From positions 1-64,000 of the forward strand of contig JBAMJV010012320.1 in the NCBI GenBank assembly GCA_037951105.1: DNA of 64,000 nucleotides, read 5' to 3'. The position numbers were made by a program, and so were the translations under genes. The notes under the pieces were generated by a model that saw only the letters and a list, made by a program, of their open reading frames with translations, did not search any database and was not told where the DNA came from. Positions within the stretch are counted from its first letter, which is position 1, and each line of letters begins with the position of its first letter. Below, in pieces: positions 48,702 to 58,918 of the stretch. The stretch is from Echinarachnius parma (Eukaryota > Echinodermata > Echinoidea > Clypeasteroida > Echinarachniidae).

Positions 48702-50597
48702 GTGGCAGTCCCGCATAGAAGGATCCCGTTCCACCTACGCAAACGAGTGGAACAAGAACTAGATAGACTGCAGCAACTTGACATCATTGAACCGGTTCAT
48801 GACACGCCGACACCATGGGTTTCACCAATAACTGTCGTGCAGAAACGAAATGGAGATGACATCCGCATTTGTGTTGACATGCGAAATGTTAACAAGGCCA
48901 TCAAACGGGAGCGGCACATCACACCAACGGTGGATGATCTTGTTGCAGTGCTGAACCGTGCAACTACGTTCAGTACACTCGACCGGAACTCTGGCTACCA
49001 TCAGCTGAAAATCGATGAAGAGTCCCGTGCATACACGGTATTCTCTACGCATGTGGGACTGTTCCGGTATAAACGTCTTAACTTCGGCGTCTCTTCGGCA
49101 TCAGAAATCCTCCAACATGCCATACAATCTAATCTGCAGGATCTCCCGGGTGTCGTCAACATCAGCGACGACATCATCGTCTTCGGCAGGGACAAGGCCG
49201 AACATGACGCACGGCTGGAACGAGTCCTCCAACGTCTTCGGGAGGTGAATCTCACCCTGAACAAAGACAAGTGTGTCTTCGCAGCTGATCGCGTCACATA
49301 CTTCGGTCATGTTTTCTCCGCCAGCGGCATCAGTGCTGACCCGAAGAAGATTGCCGCCATCCAGTCCATACCAGAACCTCAGACCATCTCTGAAGTTCGC
49401 AGCTTCCTCGGTATGGTAAACTATTGTGCCAGATTTATCCCTGATCTGGCATCCATCTCTGCACCTCTTCGTCACTTAACAAAGGCTGACAGTGAATGGG
49501 AATGGAACACTTCTCAAGCAGAGGCCTTCCAACAAATCAAGCGCCGCGTATCAGAACAGTGTACTATGGCATACTTCAATCCAGCAAGCAAAACAGAGCT
49601 TATCGTTGACGCCAGCCCTCATGGCCTTGGGGCACTCCTAGTCCAGCATGATGGCCATGACAACATTGTTCCAGTCGCACTAGCCAGCAGAGCTCTCACA
49701 GAGGTAGAGCAGCGTTACTCCCAGACAGAAAGAGAGGCACTCGCCATCACATGGGCCGTCACACATTTCCATGTGTACCTGTACGGTGGTCCGTTCATCG
49801 TCACAACAGACCACAAGCCACTCGTCACGCTTTTCAACAGCAGTCACGCCAAGCCACCACTTCGACTTGAGAGATGGATTCTCAAACTGCAAGCCTATGA
49901 CTTCACAGTCCAGTATCGTCCAGGCAAGCACAACCCTGCAGACTATATGTCCCGTCACCCACAACCATCACAAGGGTCCTCTTCCGATGACGAATCCCTA
50001 GCAGAAGCGTATGTCAGCTTCGTCGCAAGCCACGCTACACCAAAGACGACAACCTTGGCCGAGATCATCGATGCCACAACACTCGATGTCGTTCTCCAGG
50101 CTGTCATCAACGCGATTAAGCATGACGACTGGAAAAACGCGTTCGCAACAGCAACTGATCACAAACCGGAGTTGAACAGTTTGTTCGCAGTTCGCGAAGA
50201 GCTCACAGTGTCAGCTAGCAGTGATCTACTCCTACGTGGACATCGCATCATCATTCCAAAATCGCTCCGCAAACGCATCATCGATATCGCTCACGAGGGT
50301 CACCAGGGCATAACCAAAACCAAAGCCCTACTTCGTGAAAAGGTATGGTTTCCGTCAATGGATCGCTTAACAGAATCAGCAGTCCGCGATTGTTTCGCAT
50401 GTCAGGCCAATACCGTTGAGCATGTCAAGGAACCACTCAAAATGAGCCCCCTTCCAACCAAACCGTGGTCGGAAGTTAGCGTTGATTTCAAGAAAGCGTA
50501 TCGCACAGCAGTCGCAGAGCGAAAATCGTGGAAGCAGGAAGCAGGAGTACAAATTTCTGCGGAACTATCGCGCAACGCCTCACACCACAACAGGTAG
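48702..50597 (+). CDS. Reverse transcriptase, RNase H and integrase N-terminus
   Basis: The first codon shown is GTG and is not a likely start; the frame is open from 48687. RT motifs in order are TPWVSPITVVQKRNG, RICVDMRNVNKAI, STLDRNSGYHQL (Asp 94) and NISDDIIVFG (Asp 156 and 157). RNase H follows with ELIVDASPHGLGALL, TEREALAI and VTTDHKPL. The linker HNPADYMSRHP leads to an integrase zinc-binding domain (HEGHQG, CFACQ). After WSEVSVDF the frame jumps to sequence normally found after the catalytic core, so the integrase DDE residues are missing. A 7-bp direct repeat (AAGCAGG, near 50531-50544) then shifts the frame, and translation ends at 50597. It makes cDNA in principle but cannot integrate it. 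Confidence 0.8.
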   Translation: MAVPHRRIPFHLRKRVEQELDRLQQLDIIEPVHDTPTPWVSPITVVQKRNGDDIRICVDMRNVNKAIKRERHITPTVDDLVAVLNRATTFSTLDRNSGYHQLKIDEESRAYTVFSTHVGLFRYKRLNFGVSSASEILQHAIQSNLQDLPGVVNISDDIIVFGRDKAEHDARLERVLQRLREVNLTLNKDKCVFAADRVTYFGHVFSASGISADPKKIAAIQSIPEPQTISEVRSFLGMVNYCARFIPDLASISAPLRHLTKADSEWEWNTSQAEAFQQIKRRVSEQCTMAYFNPASKTELIVDASPHGLGALLVQHDGHDNIVPVALASRALTEVEQRYSQTEREALAITWAVTHFHVYLYGGPFIVTTDHKPLVTLFNSSHAKPPLRLERWILKLQAYDFTVQYRPGKHNPADYMSRHPQPSQGSSSDDESLAEAYVSFVASHATPKTTTLAEIIDATTLDVVLQAVINAIKHDDWKNAFATATDHKPELNSLFAVREELTVSASSDLLLRGHRIIIPKSLRKRIIDIAHEGHQGITKTKALLREKVWFPSMDRLTESAVRDCFACQANTVEHVKEPLKMSPLPTKPWSEVSVDFKKAYRTAVAERKSWKQEAGVQISAELSRNASHHNR

Positions 50598-51090
50598 CCC
50601 GCCTGCTACTCTTCTGTTTGGAAGGCCCATCCGCACGCGTCTACCCGAGCACAGCTGCGTCCAGCATGACGATGACGAAATTCGCAAACGCGATCACGAG
50701 AAGAAGATGAAGATGAAAGCCTACGCTGATGGGAAAGGTACGACACATCACAAGGATCTCAAAGTAGGGGACAAAGCTCTTGTGCGTCGCGATGGTCATG
50801 TCCCAAAGCACATGACACCATACTTGCCGTTTCCCTTCGCAGTTATCGAGAGAAGGGGCTCCTTGGTTATCGTTGAGCGTGAATCGCATCGCATCACTCG
50901 CAATATCTCTCGTTTGAACAGATACATTGGCGAAGATCCGCGTACCATCACAGATGACGATGACGACATAGAGATTGAATCTCCTCAAACACGCCACCAA
51001 AACGCTGAACCAGCAAACCAACACCGACATCGGCGCTATCCATCGCGCAATAGACGCCGCCCACCACACTTGACTGACTTTGTTCCGTGA
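50561..51090 (+). pseudogene. Integrase C-terminal part, out of frame
   Basis: This frame carries KFLRNYRATPHTTTGSPPAT and LLFGRPIRTRLPE, then a DLKVGDKALVRR region, the usual Gypsy integrase C-terminus that aids DNA binding. It ends with a basic tail (RRYPSRNRRRPPHLTDFV) and TGA at 51088. It is one frameshift away from the upstream pol frame and lacks the catalytic core that should precede it. Confidence 0.8.
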
Positions 51091-52401
51091 AACACACAAA
51101 CTGAACAACTCTGAACTCTCGAAAGACAAACAGCACAAAATAATGTGTTCATTCCTTAGTTTGTATAGAAATGCAAGATATTTTCACTTGTGATTTTTGT
51201 CAACCCTAATTATGCAAAATGTAACATTTTTGGATCATTTGATGATTCCACTGTCCATTTTTCTTATTATTTGTATTTATATTATACATGCACCTGTACA
51301 ACAACAACATAACAATAATTCTATTTGGTTTAGAATTATGATATCGAGTTTATTTAAAGATGTGATACTTTTATATGCAGCGTTTATGTTGCATGTGATC
51401 GTTTGTTATTTCTGCGGAACAAGCTGATGTCCAAATTTAGATGGAAAATTATTTATTTTGATATAGAATTTAGGTTTATTATGCCCAATCAACAACAGCA
51501 CTCGATTTAATTGCGTATTTTCAAGCTTAGCGCAATTTAGTGATTTATGCTTGTTAAAAGGAAATGAGATAGAAGAGCTAGTTTAAAGTTACATTTATTT
51601 GTAATTGTAAACATTTGATTGCATTTATGTAAAAATTTTAGCCAGCCACATGTTTTTTTTTTTGTATTGGAAAAGAAAAAAGATAATGATTGAAATTGAA
51701 TGTTGCACTGGAAAAAAAAATAGCAACAATAGAAGGAAACAAAGTTTTTGTTTGTATATTATAATTGTGAACTCTGCTTTAAGTGTTATGGTTGGAAAAA
51801 GGAAGAAGTAGAAAGAATGAGCAAAGAAAACACAGCTCAACTGCCTTATGTTCTGATTTGTCTATTGATATATTGATAAGACATACGGCGTGAAAGGATC
51901 ACGGCTCAATTTTTTTTTTTAGAATTGTCAATATAAAAAATAAAATAAAATATTGTTGTATTTTTATAGAATAAGTGTTTGAAGTTTTTATGCTGAACGA
52001 ATCAAAAGTCTGATTTGTTATTTCATTTTAGAATTTCAAGTTTCTTTCTTTTTCAATAGGAAGTTTAATTATTGTTTTGTTGTATGAAAGCATCATTGTG
52101 CTTAGAGTTAAAATTGTTTTTAAAAAAAAATAATAAAAAATAAATTGTTTATAAAAAGTGTTCTGTTGTTTAAGTCAGTTTATATGATACATATTAAAAC
52201 AAATGGTGTTCTTGTCATTTAGTTTATTTGTAATAATAATTATGATCAGTTAGACCACGTGAAGCTATTCTGAAATGTTTAGGCTTACTCTTATACTTGA
52301 TTATGAAAGCAACATTGTGATTTGTTTGTGTCATTTTAGTACCGTTCTGTATATGTTTGGTACATGTATAGATATACATTTTATCTGAAACATGGGAGGG
52401 A
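51091..52401. other. AT-rich 3' internal region of the Gypsy element
   Basis: This is 1.3 kb of AT-rich, A- and T-run-rich DNA between the integrase end and the 3' LTR. The longest plus ORF (51197-51427) is hydrophobic but resembles no envelope protein I know. It probably acts as 3' UTR only. Confidence 0.5.
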
Positions 52402-52543
52402 TGTAGTATCCTGACTATTCATGTTTATTGTATACTGCCCTCTGTTGATGATGTAAAGACACACACATAATATACGAGCCAAGTAACACCAATCTAATCG
52501 TGTCTTCTTGTCTTTATTTGAGACTAAACAACGGGACATTACA
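52402..52543 (+). repeat. 3' LTR, 142 bp
   Basis: Same sequence as the 5' LTR by eye, preceded at once by the purine tract CATGGGAGGGA. The next bases (GACCT) continue the interrupted GGTCTCG minisatellite. Confidence 0.9.
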
Positions 52544-53040
52544 GACCTGGCCTCTGTCTCGAAAATGTTGAACTTTTGCGATCTCGGCTGCTCAATTTTC
52601 TACGACAACCCCCCCCCCCCCCCCCCCCCCCCCCCATTACAGGATTTTCAACAACTGGGTCTTGGTCTCGAAATTTGTGGACCAGACCTGGTCTTGGTCT
52701 CGAAAATTATGCAGCTGCTTGGTCTCCGCTGTTAAAATTGTCTATGCCTACCTTACCCCTACATCCCCCCTCCCCCCGCTGTGATTGTTTGAATGGAAGT
52801 ACTCATTCGAACTGCTGGTTTAATTTCCCCTCTTCTTTCAATTTGGCGCAAGTCATTTTTCAAACTCTGGACAAAAACAGTCAGTTTTCACCCAAGCGTG
52901 AACGGAAATGTGTTTTGTTAGTGACACTTGATAGATTAGACTATTGGGCATCTATCGACATGAACAAATCTTCTGAATATTTTGAAATGTAATTTTGACA
53001 ATTTTTCAAAAGTGTAACGCCTTTTTTGATACGCCCTGTA

Positions 53041-53861
53041 CAGTAGTTCATTGTAAAAAGCTGACGCAAATTTTTAGCTTTTTTTTAAACCAGGAAAGCA
53101 GTGTTTTTTTTTCTTTCTTTTCACACATCATTCGGACATATCTTACAATGATTCCGGTATAAGATTGAATTCTCAAATGTAGTTTTGGGCAATATCTGAC
53201 ACTTTACATGTGCACATTTAAGCAATTTCACATGAAAGGGCATTGAACCAACAATTGTATGTTTGTATACGCCTAACAAAATACATATTAATACAAATGA
53301 TGAAAGTCTAGAGCATCACGATTTTTATAAATTAACAGACTTTTACATGTTGTTAAATTTGGTCATTATAACGTAATCAGAACTACGATAAAGCACTACA
53401 AAGATTCGATACTCGATACACATTTTGTAACATTCGAATTTATTCCTTCCCTATATTAACCTTTACTTTAAAAATGAGGTGGTATTCGAAAGATCAATGA
53501 CCAGGCTTTCTTTAATGATCCTATTTTCAAAAGCGGTTATCAATGTAAACACACAAAATTGTCATCGATAATGAGAGTCGAATATACCTTCCAACTGAAA
53601 CTTATTGCGCCACTAAAAGACTTACAAAAGTACTGTTCCAGACAAGTAAGATAAAAATTAATGAACTGAATTTCTTGGCGTTACAAACTGCAAATTTCTG
53701 TATTGAAAAAATATATGGAAAATATTGGTTTCCTTCCTTTCATAATTTTATAAGTATTTCACATATATTGTATTTCTAATAATATAATAATTATTATAAC
53801 TGCATGCAAATAGCCTTATTCGATTGTAAGAATTGAAAGTTGTACGTACCTTTTCCTTTAG
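53041..53861. other. Rest of intron 1, AT-rich
   Basis: No repeat structure or coding signal stands out. It ends in the acceptor TTTTCCTTTAG at 53861. Confidence 0.5.
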
Positions 53862-54243
53862 AAATTGGCATCATTCCATCAAATCAAGGAAATTCACTGC
53901 CTGGTCAGGCCAGTACCCACGGTGTTGAGCATCTAACTGACAACTACCACACTCAAGAGCGATGGAAAGATAACCAAAATCTTTGCCTAGAGCTATGGAT
54001 TCTGATTCGGAAGTTCGGTGCCAAACTTAAACGCGTCGTCTTTGGCTCCATTCACTTCTTTGTTCTGGTCAGAACAAAGTCAGATGAAGATCGTTTCCTC
54101 AGGGCATGCCGTGATGGAAGCTTGGCAAATGAGCTTACCAAACTGCTTGTGACTCCAGAGCTCGAAAAGGAAGCAGGTGTGAAACTGGAGGTGGTGATCA
54201 CTATCTGTTCAGAAAGCGAGCAAGAAGAATTTTCCGGCGGGCG
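53862..54243 (+). CDS. TRADD-N/VLIG gene, exon with TRADD-N-like domain
   Basis: The 382-bp exon lies between TTTTCCTTTAG and GCG|GTATGT. It starts with the last two bases of a codon and ends after two bases, which fits both neighbours. It encodes a linker (NSLPGQASTHGVEHL), then a domain with FGSIHFFVLVRT, DRFLRACRDGSLANELTKLL and KLEVVITICSESEQ. The RFLRAxRxGxL core, followed by a helix and a final beta strand, resembles the TRADD N-terminal domain. In TRADD that domain binds TRAF2 in TNF-receptor signalling, and related domains occur in invertebrate death-fold and NLR-like proteins. Assignment rests on this pattern alone. Open frame continues past the donor to 54379 with no domain likeness, so intron read-through is likely there. 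Confidence 0.6.
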
Positions 54244-55186
54244 GTATGTATACTCCGCACAAAAACAAACAGGACACTTGTTTAAGTCGAAATATTTAAT
54301 ATTTATGTACGACAGAGTGTACATTATCATATATCGAATTAAAGGAAATTTAGCCCTCTACAGGCAGAATATAAATTAAAGGTGTAATCGTTTATGCATT
54401 AACTGCCATGATCAGTTAATAATAGCAAGGTTTGTTTTCAAAATAGCAAAAACAATAGATGACCACACAATTCGACTGCAATGAGTAAGCGTCTTGCTTG
54501 AAACAAGATGTGCGGGGCAAGTCTTTTATGACACCATTCAATCTTATTGTCATGGACAAACTCCCAAAATACACATTTTCCAATACAACAGGGCCAGGTT
54601 ATGAGAACATCAACATACTGGTCTGTTTGTGGGGCATAAAGCTTGTCTGTTTCATGTGTCCCTTGCAATTTCAACCATAGTTACCTAGAAAAGTAACATG
54701 TTAGAGACTGCCCAAATAGTTGACCAAGGGCGACATCAGATTTTGAAGATTTGGGCTAACGGTAGAATTCTTGAGAAGAGATTATACCAAGTTCCATGCT
54801 GAAATAAGGGCACAAACTAATTTCGACGAATAAACCTTAGCCATGGATTTCCCATTTTGTTACATTTTGATGAAAATAAAACCTACAACGTTCATAATTT
54901 GACTTCATTTACACTTTTTCTATTGAGATGATACTAAAAAAGATCACATTTGTAATGAAATAATTATACCATGTCATGAATATAGCGTTTATATCATGCT
55001 TGTCAACATTTACATGGTTGAATGGATTTTGCTATTTTTGAAAACTGACCCTGCGGTGGTTAATTGACCGTGACAAGTCATACATGAATGATTTCTCCTG
55101 GATTCAATGCTAATATCAAAGAGGGTAATTTTATCTTTGATTTGATATGCAATAACATATATTAAGGAAATAATTGATGATTTTGA

Positions 55187-55312
55187 GTGCGATAGGGCAT
55201 GTCTATTTGCACGAATCGTGCAGGTCCGTCAGTACTATTGAACGAACTACGAAGTAGCGAGTTCAATAGTACTGACGGGGCTGCACGCTGAGTGCAATAG
55301 ACTACCCTCGCA
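55187..55312. mobile_element. 125-bp hairpin element
   Basis: Arms of about 54 bp pair: GTCTATTTGCAC and GTGCAGGTCCGTCAGTACTATTGAAC on the left, with the inverse on the right. The loop itself carries CTACGAAGTAG. The flanks are ATAATTGAT and ATAATTAATT. Confidence 0.75.
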
Positions 55313-55559
55313 CAAAAAAATAATTAATTATTTTCTTTATATAACAACTATACTTTTGACACAAAATATAATCACAGGAAAAACAATGCCGTTCCAACAT
55401 TTCCATGAAGCCATCCTGAAAGTATTTACATACCATGTTCGATCACAATGTACACTAAACCATGTCAATAATGTTATCCAGATAAATTATCCAAATAAGG
55501 TGCGAGTCAATATTTTAATCCAGATGAATAATCCAAGTGAAATAGGTACTTGAGTTAAA

Positions 55560-55990
55560 GGTGCGAGAACTAGTAGAACGCTTATAAACGCGACTCGGTC
55601 TTTTTACACGGGTGGACCCGACGTGTACAACCTTTATGAACATCTTAACGATCACGACCAGACAGCTTGTGCGCGCTTAGCGCGCTTGTTGCCCAAGCAA
55701 CAGAGTAAACAAAGAAATTTCCCCGCAACGTGGTAAACAAACAACGATTAAGCGCGCTTATAAAAATGCAGCGAAGCTCGCTGCATGCATGTTCACACGA
55801 TGCGTAATGTACGTTTAATAACGTGTAGAGTGTACCGCCGGCACATCACTCCTTTAATTGATGACGTCAGCCGTGCAGTAGTCGACTAATACACGGTCGA
55901 TCAATTACTGAGTGCAGAGAGATCATTTTTTCCGAATATCATGTGACCGATTTCAGCCAATCACAACAAGAGAACTTTCTAAGGCGCTAT
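55560..55990. promoter_or_regulatory. CpG- and palindrome-rich stretch with promoter-like words
   Basis: It contains GCGCGCTTAGCGCGC, a TATAAAAA at about 55759, the hairpin GCAGCGAAGCTCGCTGC, TGACGTCA at 55862 and AGCCAATCA at 55955. The order does not form a classical promoter on either strand. It may be an LTR or transposon relic, or an intronic control region. Evidence is motif-level only. Confidence 0.3.
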
Positions 55991-56025
55991 ATAATTTAGC
56001 GTTAAAAAATATGAGATATGTTGTC

Positions 56026-56399
56026 TTAAAGGGATCTAGTAACTTTGTTGACATGTGCAAAAAGTGATGAATGGTTGATGCAATGTATATTGTTGTTATG
56101 TCCACAGTGTGTGAAAATTTCAAGTCAAATGGACATTGTATGGCCAAGTAATGAGCGAAAATGCAAAGTGATATTCAGTAACTCACTGCACTCACTTTGT
56201 ACACGGAAGAAAAACTCGCCCGGAGTTTGTCTTATCTGAATACTTCAATCATACATATCTTTGTAACGAAAGGGAAATTTGAAAAACCGAAACCTGTCCC
56301 GTAATTTTATTGTTAATACGAATACAACAAGGTATAAGGGAACCGCTAGAATTAAAATTTTATTTTGAGGATTTGGACAATGTTACTAAGTCCCTTTAA
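56026..56399. mobile_element. TTAA-flanked MITE (piggyBac-like)
   Basis: The ends TTAAAGGGATCTAGTAAC and GTTACTAAGTCCCTTTAA are inverted, with TTAA on both edges, the usual piggyBac target duplication. It is 374 bp long with no transposase. Termini of the repeat at 34845 and 56624 (TTTAAAGGGATAG) look related. Confidence 0.6.
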
Positions 56400-56623
56400 A
56401 TAAGTGTTCTGTTTCTTTTTGTGCGGAGTATATACGATTTATATTCCTAAATATGTATGTGTCATGTGAAGGGAGAATCCCCGATTAACAAATCACAGTC
56501 TCCATTAGATATATGAACATGAATGTAACACCCACATAATCGAATTAAAACCAAACAAGTATATGTAGTAAAATCAGAATAAAAATCATATCTTCAAGGA
56601 ACTACATTTCGAGCAATAAATTT

Positions 56624-56800
56624 GTTTAAAGAGATAGTTGAGTTTTGGTACAAAGGGTGTTTCAAGAAAGAATATTTGTGTGCCGTAATGAAATATGAGT
56701 GTCAAAATTGAAAGAGCATACAATTTTAAAGACAAAATAAACGTTATTAACTTGATCAAAATCGGTCCAGAAACGGCTGAAATATCCATAAAGTATAAAC
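56624..56800 (+). repeat. Dispersed repeat copy (GATAGTTGAGTTTT)
   Basis: It begins TTTAAAGAGATAGTTGAG and contains GACAAAATAAACG, TTGATCAAAATCGGTCC and GGCTGAAATATCCATAAAG. It is the inverse of 34845-35000. Confidence 0.65.
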
Positions 56801-57777
56801 AGGGCAAAAATTAGACGTGAAACAGACAGGCGCTGATGTCAAAGTTACCATCGGTGGCTAGGTACATGGCAATGTGATTGTACAGGGACAGGTGGTCAAA
56901 ACCTCGCTAAAGTAGGCCTATACGTTACTTTGTTCGATTTGTTTTATCAAAATATATCCCTAAATTATGATACGTTGTCAAATTAAAAATGCTTAGATAT
57001 GAATATTTACACTGCAATCACGTTTATATTGAATTGCATTTATCGATATATACCCAGGGAGCAAACAGCCCTTGTTAAGGATATCAAACATGGAATGTTA
57101 TAAAAGGTTGTGCACCAGAAATGTCTTCTAGGACCTTCTAGGATCACAACCATGGTGGACAACATTTCGATCTAGCTGCTGGAAGTCCACAAAACGCGTA
57201 CAAACGATTTAACCCATAATGTACGTTGATAACGCCTTAAATCCTTAGGGTTCATGATGGTTTGGCTGTGCTATTTTCACAATTACAATAAAAGCATGAT
57301 GATATCATCACATTGCTTCAGATGTGTGTTCTGTAGAGTTGTGTGAGTCTGTTGATATCTCATTCAACTGCATAATATATTCGGATAATGAGTCACATGT
57401 CTTCTTTAAGTCACCTGTTATACAAAGGACTTGCAATTGCACAATCAGTTATATACAAAAACGTAATGAAATGTTCAAGATATTTAAAACGTTACACAAT
57501 TTGTATTTGAAGGCGTTCAAATGGCATTCAATGTTATTTTTGAAAGATTTTAAAATTATATAAACGAAAAATGTATAATTAATCAATAAAACAAATAACA
57601 AATTAAAGACAATCGAATACATGAAATAATTATGAGTTCTTAATGGTGTATTGTTGGTATCTGATTTTACTCAATCATTATAACACACGTTTGATAATTA
57701 AATGTAGATAATGTAAAATAGGGTAGATAGATGTAGATTACAAATATATAATAATATCTAATTTTATGTTCTTCCAG

Positions 57778-57821
57778 TGGTGCAACACAGGTGATAGGAA
57801 GTGGCCAGCCTCACCAACCCG
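57778..57821 (+). CDS. TRADD-N/VLIG gene, 44-bp linker exon
   Basis: Strong splice signals (TTATGTTCTTCCAG before, GTGAGT after) bound 44 bases. One base completes the codon left open at 54243, then the frame reads GATQVIGSGQPHQP, and one base remains for the exon at 61214. This Gly/Gln-rich linker joins the TRADD-N-like domain to the VLIG part. The exon is very short, so support rests on splice sites and on phases that match at both ends. Confidence 0.55.
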
Positions 57822-58055
57822 GTGAGTAGATAGAGTTTCATTTGAATAATGTTTGATCATTCATTTGTAAGAAACAACATATTACCTAAAATGAGTCTGC
57901 ATTGGCCAATTATTAAGCAAAACAAAACATTGTAAACATAAGTTGAACAGGGTGGCACAAATAATACGGAATCAAACCTCACAAGCGAGGGGAACAACCT
58001 GTAGCTATGCCCCTGTCTAACCCAAACTATGACTGGAATAGTTTCTTGAAAGTAC

Positions 58056-58130
58056 CATTGAAGGGTCACAGTGGTTCAATGGAAGTGCAACCGGTCCAGC
58101 AATCCGTAGTTTTCGGGTTTGATTCCCTTC
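58056..58130 (+). repeat. tRNA-like relic or SINE head
   Basis: An A-box-like CACAGTGGTTCAATGGAAG and a B-box-like GGGTTTGATTCCC lie about 35 bp apart in a tRNA-sized block. The arms pair poorly and the B box has TTTGATT for TTCGANT. It is probably a tRNA-derived SINE or a tRNA pseudogene. Confidence 0.45.
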
Positions 58131-58918
58131 AAAGCTCAATATTGGTCTCATATTTATTATAATAATTTATTTTGTGTGCATATATACACTAGTGTCGAGT
58201 TTATTTGATAGGATATATTAAATAGATTTTAACTAAATGACATTAAAGGTCAACGGGCACTTTAGCAAGAAACCATTGGATGAGGGATGCGTAGGGGCCC
58301 ATTAATAGCGTATAGTCCCTGCCTAGGCCAAGGGGGGGGGGGGGGGGGAATGCCCCATTTGGCTGTTTATAGTAATGTTGGGATGTTAAGATTACAAATC
58401 AAACATTGCAAACACGCTGTTGGAAATTTGAACTGGATTAGTGAAGATATACCAAACTAGGTGTACCAATGGAAGTCCACGGGGCGGAGCCCCCCGAAAG
58501 CTTTTGGATTTGCGATTACCAGAACTAAATAATGTTCATTATTAAGGAAATATGTAGGATTGTTAGCTATCAAATAATAAGTTAAAGACAACAGTGGTAG
58601 GCATATCGACAAATTCTAAATATGTGTATATAGGGTACTGGGGCATGGCGCTAATTGGGTTCCAGAGGCCCAGCCCCCGGAATAGTTTGTATTTGGGCAG
58701 TTTAGCACTCTTGAGATGTGGTTTAAAAAGGGGAATCATATTAACTAAAGAAGACAATTGGAATAACTTTCACAAATTTAAATGTTTTGTTTTTACATTT
58801 ATAAATTAAATCAGGCCACCCCCCCCCCCCCCCCCCCCCCCAGGAACGACGTCCATGCAACATGTAAATTAGTATGCACAGTATAATTGATATTTTCGTA
58901 ACCATACGGGGTATGTTA

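Larger units (their letters stand above)
46969..52543 (+). mobile_element. Ty3/Gypsy (Mag-like) LTR retrotransposon, integrase-deleted
   Basis: The 5575-bp element is bounded by 142-bp LTRs that look identical by eye and run TG...CA. A polypurine tract (GGGAGGGA) touches the 3' LTR, and a TGGCGACGAGG primer-binding-like region follows the 5' LTR. Flanks GAACT and GACCT fit a 5-bp target duplication with one change. Order is gag, protease, RT, RNase H, integrase, as in Ty3/Gypsy. The RT and integrase wording is that of K02A2.6/Mag-type animal elements. It lies in intron 1 of the GTPase gene in the same orientation. 51091-52401 is AT-rich and holds no clear envelope gene. Confidence 0.9.
46242..53040. 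mobile_element. Mariner-like TIR element in intron 1, split by a Gypsy insertion
   Basis: The left arm (46242-46490) and right arm (about 52805-53040) are inverted copies over about 240 bp. They share GCGTATCAAGAAAAGCG-type ends, ATCTATCGACATGAA, CACCCAAGCGTGAACGGAAA and TCTGGACAAAAA. The ends read TACAG and CTGTA. Between the arms lie GGTCTCGGTCTCGAAAAT minisatellite and long C/G runs. Without the 5.6-kb retrotransposon the element would be about 1.2 kb. It has no transposase. Confidence 0.7.
54244..57777. other. Intron 2 of the TRADD-N/VLIG gene
   Basis: The intron holds a hairpin element (55187-55312), a CpG-rich palindrome-rich stretch (about 55560-55990), a TTAA-flanked MITE (56026-56399) and a dispersed repeat copy (56624-56800). 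No extra exon was recognised, but a short one could be missed. Confidence 0.6.

Noticed and set aside
51197..51427. Envelope-like membrane protein in the Gypsy element
   Set aside because: The 76-codon hydrophobic ORF lies in AT-rich DNA, has no signal peptide or glycoprotein pattern and no recognisable family.
54244..54379. Open frame continuing past the TRADD-N-like exon
   Set aside because: A good GTATGT donor lies at 54244, and the sequence beyond is AT-driven and loses domain likeness. It is taken as intron.
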